The position numbers and the translations under genes are program-made. From Bacteriovoracales bacterium (GTDB taxonomy: Bacteria; Bdellovibrionota; Bacteriovoracia; Bacteriovoracales; Bacteriovoracaceae), in contig JASBRV010000135.1 in NCBI GenBank assembly GCA_030149295.1, forward strand, positions 62,001 through 126,000: 64,000 bases of DNA, read 5' to 3'. Of this stretch, positions 57,949 through 64,000 are shown in pieces; within the stretch, counting starts at the first letter, position 1; every line of letters starts with the position of its first letter. Under the pieces are notes generated by a model. The model worked only from the letters and a program-made list of their open reading frames with translations. It ran no database searches and had not been told where the DNA came from.

Positions 57949-58673
57949 TGATCAACCTTTTGATGGATATTTTCCATGCTTTTGAGAAAGTTTTCTCGCG
58001 TTTCCTTAGCATAGGGATTGAAATGATTCATGTCTTGAAAGAGTTGCCACGTATCGTTTTCTACCGTTTCAAGGATCTTCATTAAACGGCGATAGCCTTT
58101 GGTATCAATGAGGAGGGACTCTGCTTTAAAGTCCATAAGACTTCTTCCAATAAAATGAGTGAGTAGAAGGCTGTGGGCAATTTGTTTATCATGTTCTTCA
58201 GGGCTAGCCTCTATCACACGCAAGCCATTTGTCTCTAAGTATGAACGTATTTCCTCAAAGACCTCTCTCTTGATTCTCACTGGGCATAAAACAATTTTGC
58301 AGCCGTATAAAGTATTTTTGGCCGAATCAGGCCCAAACATGGGGTGCGTGCCCAGAAGAGAAATATTCTCAGGGAGATGCTTCTTCATCCAGTTGACGGG
58401 CTCTGTTTTAACAGAGCATACATCGATCACTAAGGAGTTTTCACTCAAAAGAGGTCCCATCTGCTTAAGAAGGTTTTCAAATTCACTCATGGGCACAAAG
58501 GGAATGACAATCGGACACGCACAGGCTTCAGCAAGACTCGCTGGGCTCGCCCCTAATGATTTTATCTCTTTATCCGTATCGGCAATATCATGAATGTAAA
58601 GATCCGCATCTTGGGCCAGGTTTTTTGCCACAAGTTTTCCGAGTCGTCCAAAACCAATGAAGCCAATTTTCAT
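57945..58673 (-). CDS. tyrA: Prephenate dehydrogenase
   Basis: 242 residues from the ATG at 58673, which overlaps the aminotransferase stop as ATGA. Rossmann motif IGFIGFGRLGKLVAK at the N-terminus, then VIDVCSVKTEPVNWM, LGTHPMFGPDSA with the catalytic His, and IAHSLLLTHFIGRSL. It oxidises prephenate to 4-hydroxyphenylpyruvate using NAD(P)+. No ACT or REG domain follows, so Tyr feedback must act elsewhere. It is shorter than most TyrA proteins. Confidence 0.93.
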   Translation of the reverse strand: MKIGFIGFGRLGKLVAKNLAQDADLYIHDIADTDKEIKSLGASPASLAEACACPIVIPFVPMSEFENLLKQMGPLLSENSLVIDVCSVKTEPVNWMKKHLPENISLLGTHPMFGPDSAKNTLYGCKIVLCPVRIKREVFEEIRSYLETNGLRVIEASPEEHDKQIAHSLLLTHFIGRSLMDFKAESLLIDTKGYRRLMKILETVENDTWQLFQDMNHFNPYAKETRENFLKSMENIHQKVDQ

Positions 58674-59833
58674 AAGCAATCCTTGATTGCTTTAAATCCA
58701 TCGCGAATATTTTCTTCGCTGGAGGCGAAACATATTCTCAAAAAACCTGATTGACCAAAAAAGGAACCTGGTAACAGAGCCACTTTTGCTTCTTTAAGGA
58801 TATGAAGGGCTAGGGCTTCATCAGATTCGAAGCGTTTTATGAGTTCTTCTTGAATCTTAGGAAAGAGATAGAAAGCTCCTTGAGGTTTGGGAGTCTCCGG
58901 AAAAATATCTTTACAAAGCTCATAGGCAAGGAGGCTTCTCTTTCTAAAAGTTTGACGCATTTGAGAGACAATTTCTTTTTCATTTTTTAACGCGGCTTCT
59001 GCTCCTTTTTGGACGAAGACAGGAGTATTTCCACAGAGATGGCTTTGAAGCTTATTAAGGGCTTTGATAAACGATTCGGATCCGGCTACATAACCCAGTC
59101 GAAAGCCTGTCATGCAATAGCTTTTAGAAAAACTTTGCACGATGAGGGTATTTTGAAGCTTCTGATCCGCCACGCCAGCAGGACCAATAAAGGAGTCCTC
59201 TTCATAAATAAGAGTTTCATAGGCTTCATCACTTATGAGATACAAATGATGTTTGCGACACAATTCAACCAGTCTTTGTTTCTGCTCTTTGGTAAAAACC
59301 AGTCCTGACGGATTATTGGGGCTATTGATGATAATGGCCTTAGTCTTATCGTTTATCACCTTTTCGATCCCTTCAATATTAAGTTCTCCTTTTTCTGAGG
59401 AGACAAACCTGGGATGGGCTCCCGCTAGGCGAATGGCTTCAGGAAAGCTTACCCAGTAAGGAATTGGGACAATGACTTCATCTCCCGTGTCGCAGATGAC
59501 TTGAAAAATAGAGTAAAGGACTTGCTTAGAACCATTGCTGACACAAATATTTTTCGCTGAGGCCTCAATCCCTTGATCTCTTCTTAGCTTATGGGCAATA
59601 GCGTCTCTGAGAAAGGGTTCACCTGGTACTAAGGCATAACGAGTATGGCCTTCTTTAAGAGCTTTTTGGGTCGCCTCAATCACTTCTTGAGGAGTTTCAA
59701 AGTCAGGTTCACCAACATTAAAGCTGATAATTGTCTCACCCTGGGCACGGAGCTCTGATATGACAGCTGCAAGCTGAACAGATTTTGACTCAACGACTGA
59801 GTTAATACGTTGGGCAATGGGAAGTTCATTCAT
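58670..59833 (-). CDS. Class I aminotransferase (aspartate/aromatic type)
   Basis: 387 residues. The fold-type I PLP features are ISFNVGEPDF, TRYALVPGEP, NSPNNPSG, DEAYETLIY and SFSKSYCMTGFRLGYV with the PLP-binding Lys, then the Arg of LRICFA for carboxylate binding. In this operon it is expected to transaminate phenylpyruvate and hydroxyphenylpyruvate to Phe and Tyr, though aspartate activity is also likely in the AspC Ib subgroup. It lies 19 bases after the DAHP synthase gene. Confidence 0.93.
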   Translation of the reverse strand: MNELPIAQRINSVVESKSVQLAAVISELRAQGETIISFNVGEPDFETPQEVIEATQKALKEGHTRYALVPGEPFLRDAIAHKLRRDQGIEASAKNICVSNGSKQVLYSIFQVICDTGDEVIVPIPYWVSFPEAIRLAGAHPRFVSSEKGELNIEGIEKVINDKTKAIIINSPNNPSGLVFTKEQKQRLVELCRKHHLYLISDEAYETLIYEEDSFIGPAGVADQKLQNTLIVQSFSKSYCMTGFRLGYVAGSESFIKALNKLQSHLCGNTPVFVQKGAEAALKNEKEIVSQMRQTFRKRSLLAYELCKDIFPETPKPQGAFYLFPKIQEELIKRFESDEALALHILKEAKVALLPGSFFGQSGFLRICFASSEENIRDGFKAIKDCL

Positions 59834-59852
59834 GAGAATCTACTTTATTAAA

Positions 59853-60959
59853 TTATTCTGAATCTTTTGTGTCCTTCTTTAGGAAAGACCTCATCATTTC
59901 AGTTTGTATTTTAACAGATTCTTCGTGAATGACATGATAAAGTTCATGCGCAAATTGGCCGCGAAGCCCCATACTTTTAGCCAAATCTGAAACTTTTTTA
60001 ATCATCTCGTCCATTCGATGAACTTGAAGGGCTGTCACGTTATTCTTCATTTTAAGATCACCAATTCTCTCGACAATATTAAAACGCATATGCAGGTTTT
60101 CCATCAGTTCACTATCAATTCGGTCAATTTGAGAACGCAAATCATTAAGTTCTTGATCAAAGGAGCGATCATGGGAGAATTCGGTCTTAAGCTTTAGGGA
60201 TTTTAGAATTTCTCCCAACATTGTCGGAGTGACTTGTTGGGCGGCATCACTCCAGGCTTCGTCAGGCTGGGGATGAGTTTCCACCATAAGGCCATCCATA
60301 TCCACGTCCATGGCCTTTTGACAAACGAGATTAACGCGGTTTCTATCACCGGTAATGTGTGACGGATCACAAATAATGGGAAGCTCTGGCAATCTTCTTT
60401 TTAACTCTATGGGAATTCTCCAGAGAGGAATATTTCGATAGTCTGTTTTTTCTGCGGTAGAAAAACCTCTGTGGATGGCCACAAGTTTGTCGATACCCGC
60501 AAGACTAAGTCTTTCCAATGCTCCGATCCAAAGGGCAAGGTCAGCGTTGATAGGGTTTTTTACCATAACGGGAATATTGGTTCCTTTGAGAGCGTCGGCA
60601 ATTTCTTGAACAGAAAAGGGATTCACTGTCGTCCTGGCACCAATCCATAAAATATCAATATCGTGTTTGAGGGCGAGTTCAACGTGACCCGCATTGGCCA
60701 CTTCAGTGGTCACAAGGAGTCCCGTTTCTTCTTTGACTTCCTTAAGCCATTGGAGACCTTTTTCTCCCACTCCTTCAAAGCTATTGGGACGAGTTCTGGG
60801 TTTCCATATGCCTGCTCTGAAAATACGAACGTCTTCGAGCTCCACCACGGCCTTAGCTGTTGCCATCATTTGTTCTCTGGTCTCAGCAGAACAGGGACCA
60901 GCGATGACGAGTGGACGTTTCAAGTTTGGGATCCACTTGCTAATGGGTTTGATTTTCAT
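59853..60959 (-). CDS. Bifunctional DAHP synthase / chorismate mutase
   Basis: 368 residues. The N-terminal domain (about 10-265) is a KDO8P-like type I-beta DAHP synthase: LVIAGPCSAET, FRAGIWKPRTRP, WIGARTTVNPF, VMVKNPIN, IHRGF and CDPSHITGDR. The C-terminal domain (about 272-355) is AroQ chorismate mutase: LRSQIDRIDSELMENL and RIGDLKMKNNV. It performs both the first and the branch-point step of aromatic synthesis; the fused mutase is usually an allosteric regulator. GAGGAGAAG is the ribosome site. It heads the operon with the aminotransferase, tyrA and pheA. Confidence 0.94.
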   Translation of the reverse strand: MKIKPISKWIPNLKRPLVIAGPCSAETREQMMATAKAVVELEDVRIFRAGIWKPRTRPNSFEGVGEKGLQWLKEVKEETGLLVTTEVANAGHVELALKHDIDILWIGARTTVNPFSVQEIADALKGTNIPVMVKNPINADLALWIGALERLSLAGIDKLVAIHRGFSTAEKTDYRNIPLWRIPIELKRRLPELPIICDPSHITGDRNRVNLVCQKAMDVDMDGLMVETHPQPDEAWSDAAQQVTPTMLGEILKSLKLKTEFSHDRSFDQELNDLRSQIDRIDSELMENLHMRFNIVERIGDLKMKNNVTALQVHRMDEMIKKVSDLAKSMGLRGQFAHELYHVIHEESVKIQTEMMRSFLKKDTKDSE

Positions 60960-61017
60960 GACTTCTCCTCATTTTGTTTGCTAGGCTTTGTATGCCGTGA
61001 GCAGGTCATCCCACCTC

Positions 61018-61072
61018 TTATATTGTCATATAATAGGGTTCAGGCCATCGACGAACGTATAGCATATACGTT
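61018..61072 (-). promoter_or_regulatory. Promoter/operator region of the aromatic operon
   Basis: A perfect inverted repeat AACGTATA (61054-61061), GCA, TATACGTT (61065-61072) forms a 19-base operator-like site. Between it and the gene, TTATAT/ATATAA (61018-61033) provides several -10-like hexamers on the minus strand (TATTAT). Otherwise the 250-base gap to the acyltransferase gene shows nothing I can name. Confidence 0.45.
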
Positions 61073-61209
61073 GCAATGGCCATGCCGAGTGTATGTCTAT
61101 CCATAACACCAGCTTATCCTTGTAAAAGCCTGAATTTATTAAAAGTCATGATCAGATAAAGTTCATTGAGTGTTTAAAATATGGTCATACTGTCAATGGA
61201 TAAGCCTTG

Positions 61210-62400
61210 ATGATTGGGATGGGGCCTGGGACTTTAAAAGATTTTTCGTTTACACGATTTCAGCATTTTAGATTACAATGGGTTTATCAACATGGAGAGA
61301 GATTTTTGAACATTTTAGTGAGGATATGGAGAGCCTCTTATCAGGAAAAAACGATTAAAAGTCTTGATGGTCTAAGGGCGATTTCTATCTTGATGGTTAT
61401 CTGCGGCCACTTAAGTTTTGCTTATGGAGCGAGCTTTCCTCAAGCTGCTATTTATTTTTCTTTGATGCAATCCACTGGTGTGTCTCTTTTCTTTGTTATA
61501 AGTGGTTTCTTGATTAATGGCTTTTTGATTAAAGAAAAAAAACAATCGGGCTCTATTAATCTGAAGCTGTTTTATTTTAAAAGAATGTTTAGAATCTTCC
61601 CTCCTTATTATTTTTATCTCACGGTTATGATTTTCATTTTGCCTTTTTTTGAGGTTAACCAATTAACAAAAGTGGAAATAGCTTCTGCCTTTAGTTATTT
61701 ATGGAATTATATTTACTCTACTGAAAATTGGTTTTTTGGTCATTCCTGGTCTCTTGCAGTTGAAGAGCAATTTTATATGACCTGGCCATTTCTTCTCGCT
61801 TTTATTTCAATCAAATGGAGTAAACGGTTTTCTGTTTTGATCTTTTTTCTTACTCCTCTCATTAGGGTAGGGAGTTATTATCTTTTTCCTGAGTGGCGAC
61901 CTCGTTTATCGATAATGTTTCATACAAGAATGGATACATTATTATTTGGCTGTTTTCTAGCTTACTATTATCAATTTATCTCGAAAGAAAATTTTCAAAG
62001 GGTAGCAAGAAAGATAAATCGTTTTTACCTGCCGATGATTTCTTTGGTTTTTTTAGTGGGGCTCTCACCCTATCTTCGTTTTCTCTTTAAGGGGTCTTAC
62101 ACGATGACTATCGGCTACTCATTAGAGGGGGTGAGTATGGTCATCCTTTTGGTTTATGTACTGACCATGGACGGCAGGGGCAAAATATTTACTATTCTTA
62201 ATCATCCTGTTTTACGTCAAATTGGTGTTCTTTCGTATGGTCTTTATTTGTGGCAACAATTCTTTTTGGCCCACACCGTGGACTTTGGATCAACTCCGTT
62301 GAGATTGTTTTACTTATATGGAACCGTAATACTACTTTATTTTATTCTGGAATACCCACTGGGACGACTTTCGAAAAAACTTCAACAGTCCTTCTTTTGA
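61210..62400 (+). CDS. Acyltransferase 3 family membrane protein (OafA-like)
   Basis: About 396 residues; ATG 61210 is taken, with little ribosome-site support, and a start closer to residue 35 is possible. The family motif SLDGLRAISILMVICGHLSF marks helix 1 with the catalytic His; GVSLFFVISGFLI, a YFKRMFRIFPPYY Arg motif and HSWSLAVEEQFYMTWPF follow. About ten membrane helices. It O-acylates surface carbohydrate such as LPS or peptidoglycan sugars. No SGNH domain is fused. It is monocistronic. Confidence 0.9.
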   Translation: MIGMGPGTLKDFSFTRFQHFRLQWVYQHGERFLNILVRIWRASYQEKTIKSLDGLRAISILMVICGHLSFAYGASFPQAAIYFSLMQSTGVSLFFVISGFLINGFLIKEKKQSGSINLKLFYFKRMFRIFPPYYFYLTVMIFILPFFEVNQLTKVEIASAFSYLWNYIYSTENWFFGHSWSLAVEEQFYMTWPFLLAFISIKWSKRFSVLIFFLTPLIRVGSYYLFPEWRPRLSIMFHTRMDTLLFGCFLAYYYQFISKENFQRVARKINRFYLPMISLVFLVGLSPYLRFLFKGSYTMTIGYSLEGVSMVILLVYVLTMDGRGKIFTILNHPVLRQIGVLSYGLYLWQQFFLAHTVDFGSTPLRLFYLYGTVILLYFILEYPLGRLSKKLQQSFF

Positions 62401-62427
62401 TAGTTTTTTTTAATTAGTCCTAACTTT

Positions 62428-63084
62428 TTAGGAGTAGGTATCACAAATTTCTTGAAGGCTCTTTTTAGTGATGACGGGAACCTGAGCCTTCTCATGAGGG
62501 AGACCTGCGGCTAAAAGCATAAAAGTTCTTTCATGAGCTGGGCGACCTAATTCATTGGCTAAGAAAGTCATTCTTTTGGGAGTATAAGTTAAAGTGCTCA
62601 GACCACTTAGGTGAAGAGCACTAATAAGCATTCCTGTGGCAATACCTGCGGACTCTTTGGCATAATAATTTGTGCTTTTTTCCCCCACTTCATCGATTTC
62701 AAAATGACGATAGAAAATCGCTATAAGGTAAGGGGCTTGTGTCATGAATTCTTTTTCAACGTTACAGTGAAGATGACTTAAGTCTTTTATCCATTGCTTG
62801 TTAGGTTTTTCAACGTAGAAGCGATATTCTTCTTTTTCCGCAAGATCGCGCAAGTGCTTTTTAAGTTCGTTCTTTTCAATGATGACAAAGCTCCAGGGTT
62901 GTTTATTTGCCCCGGATGGCGCAAGTCCTGCGACTTGAATGGCATTCATGATGATTTCGCGATTGGGTTTGAAGTCAGAGAAGTGACGGATTGTGCGGCG
63001 TCTTTTAAAGATGGGCACTAGTTCGCGGCTAACTTCGAGTAGCTGAGATTCTTTGAATTTTGGGGTCTGATAGCTTTCGAGCAT
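62428..63084 (-). CDS. Nitroreductase-family flavoprotein
   Basis: 218 residues from the ATG at 63084, because GGAGGA lies seven bases upstream; the frame extends to 63150 without such a site. Motifs FKRRRTIRHFSD (FMN-phosphate Arg cluster), AGLAPSGANKQPWSFVII, YYAKESAGIATGMLISALHLSGL and the C-terminal Gly-rich AAGLP. The architecture is close to the iodotyrosine deiodinase/BluB side of the family. It reduces quinones, nitro groups or similar with NAD(P)H. It is divergent to the LysR gene, which probably regulates it. Confidence 0.9.
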   Translation of the reverse strand: MLESYQTPKFKESQLLEVSRELVPIFKRRRTIRHFSDFKPNREIIMNAIQVAGLAPSGANKQPWSFVIIEKNELKKHLRDLAEKEEYRFYVEKPNKQWIKDLSHLHCNVEKEFMTQAPYLIAIFYRHFEIDEVGEKSTNYYAKESAGIATGMLISALHLSGLSTLTYTPKRMTFLANELGRPAHERTFMLLAAGLPHEKAQVPVITKKSLQEICDTYS

Positions 63085-63151
63085 TTTGTATCCTCCTACT
63101 TCAGCCAATTTAGCCCTATAAAAGATATAAAGAAATTGAAAAAAAATCATT

Positions 63152-63168
63152 TTAGGTATAACTACTAA
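63152..63168. promoter_or_regulatory. Possible LysR-type binding site between divergent genes
   Basis: TTAG-N9-CTAA, an interrupted dyad with A/T-rich centre, lies five bases before the LysR ATG in the 88-base gap to the nitroreductase gene. The typical site is T-N11-A, so the match is loose. Confidence 0.25.
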
Positions 63169-63172
63169 GCAT

Positions 63173-64000
63173 ATGTACTTAAGAGAACACCTCGAAAAAC
63201 TACACTACTTTTATGAAATCGCTCATTTAGGATCGATGAAACGAGCAGCTGAAGCCGTGTTTGTCACTCAACCAAGTCTTTCGAAATCAATGAAAATTCT
63301 TGAGGAAGTGGTTGGTCATGAGCTTTTTATTCGCCTTCCTCGTGGGGTGAAATTGACCCAAGCGGGAGAGGTTCTCTTTAATTACTGTCATGAACTTTTC
63401 TCTTCTTTGAAAGACGTGGAACAAAAATTTAAAAGTCTTGATGACCCAATGGCCGGTTCTTTGAGGGTGGGAACTTATGACTCAATTGGTATTTATTTTT
63501 GGCCTGGCTTTCTTAAAAAGTTTTTGTCTAAATATCCTAATCTCTCTCTGGAGATGAGTACTGGGCGTTCTCGTGAAATGCAGAGTTTACTTGAAAATGG
63601 TGAACTTGACCTCATCGTTGTGATTAATCCACAAAAAGGACCTCAGACCATTGTTGAAAAGCTTAATGATGACTCATTTAAATTTTATCAAACGACCAAA
63701 AAGAAAACACTCTTCTCAGATACGAAAACAGCTCCTTTAGTTTTGATGCCGGATAGTTTTGCGCCTGCACAGTCCCTAAAAGAGAAGATGGCCGCATTCA
63801 AAGTAGATGAAAGAAAGATTTATAGTATGTCTTCTCTAGAGTCTGTTAAGGAGCTGACCTTAAATGGACTTGGATTGGGGTTCCTCCCTGAGTTTGTTGC
63901 TCATAGTTTTGTAGAAAAAAACCTTCTTGAAGAGGTTGACCTGGGTCATGGCTCCAAAAAAGGTCTCTTTCCTCATAGTTTAGGTCTTGCCTATCATAAG
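63173..64000 (+). CDS. LysR-family transcription regulator (3' end outside window)
   Basis: 276 codons are visible from the ATG at 63173 to the window end; most of a LysR protein (about 300 residues) is present. The N-terminal winged helix is typical: LHYFYEIAHLGSMKRAAEAVFVTQPSLSKSMKILEEVVGHELFIR, with the recognition helix at TQPSLSKS. The effector domain begins near residue 92 (GSLRVGTYDSIGIYFWP) and contains the DLIVVINP and GLGLGFLPEF features. It probably controls the divergent nitroreductase gene and itself. Confidence 0.92.
   Translation, partial: MYLREHLEKLHYFYEIAHLGSMKRAAEAVFVTQPSLSKSMKILEEVVGHELFIRLPRGVKLTQAGEVLFNYCHELFSSLKDVEQKFKSLDDPMAGSLRVGTYDSIGIYFWPGFLKKFLSKYPNLSLEMSTGRSREMQSLLENGELDLIVVINPQKGPQTIVEKLNDDSFKFYQTTKKKTLFSDTKTAPLVLMPDSFAPAQSLKEKMAAFKVDERKIYSMSSLESVKELTLNGLGLGFLPEFVAHSFVEKNLLEEVDLGHGSKKGLFPHSLGLAYHK

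Noticed and set aside
1-64000. CRISPR arrays, tRNA or rRNA genes, insertion sequences, prophage or att sites
   Set aside because: No regularly spaced repeats, cloverleaf-like sequences, transposase or phage genes were seen by eye on either strand.

Overview
The window is a continuous stretch of a low-GC Gram-negative chromosome. The gene set is TolQRAB, FtsEX/EnvC, a TonB-dependent receptor with its own TonB, MotAB, many lipoproteins, several exported proteases, a nucleoside uptake and phosphorolysis module, and sigma-54-type regulation. Together these fit a Bdellovibrionota predator of the Bacteriovorax/Halobacteriovorax/Peredibacter type. That placement is inference from gene content only; no search was possible. 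I see no tRNA, rRNA, CRISPR array, prophage or intact insertion sequence. Gene density is high and no gene-free gap exceeds about 275 bases.

Layout. 1-5346: the end of an SH3-like protein, two unknown envelope genes, then tolQ-tolR-tolA-tolB with no pal. 5488-8841: a GAF/AAA+/Fis regulator whose sigma-54 contact loop and Walker B acids are lost, a small basic protein with a strong terminator, and an HD phosphohydrolase. 9021-17160: a cell-wall operon (ftsE-ftsX-envC-ctpA) running on through xseA, an M23 lipoprotein, a histidine-kinase-like protein with a degraded ATPase domain, and crcB. 17113-23336: a DEDDh exonuclease, an L,D-transpeptidase-like enzyme, purine and pyrimidine nucleoside phosphorylases, and a NupC transporter. 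23349-27340: a divergent metal-uptake-like locus with a His/Asp-rich lipoprotein, a TonB-dependent receptor, a His-bearing TonB and a CxxC thioredoxin-like protein, around a promoter studded with ACTTGCA/TGCAAGT sites. 27421-34915: RNase G, a His-tailed anchored protein, a HEVRHFDGH protease, a DUF2071 protein and two tandem paralogous lipoproteins. 35124-42185: a 1033-residue exported protein joined to a subtilisin-like protease, plus a second HEMGH protease. 42206-48603: a CDF transporter, then the ribosomal/replication operon rpsF::rpsR fusion, DUF2232 gene, rplI, dnaB, pabB. 48686-49157: a strong promoter, a folded leader and a 79-residue protein. 49164-57173: a giant coiled-coil lipoprotein, motAB, an RluA-type synthase, a WYL regulator and a YciB-like protein. 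57103-60959: an aromatic amino acid operon (DAHP synthase::chorismate mutase, aminotransferase, tyrA, pheA). 61210-64000: an acyltransferase, a nitroreductase and a divergent LysR regulator cut by the window end.

The clearest unusual observation is that ribosomal proteins S6 and S18, which are direct neighbours on the 30S platform, are encoded as one 207-residue polypeptide. There is no stop and no in-frame start codon in the linker. Other points of interest are the metal locus with its operator array, two sigma-54-type promoters in front of exported-protein genes, regulator and kinase proteins that look catalytically dead, and the structured leader at 48724-48802.
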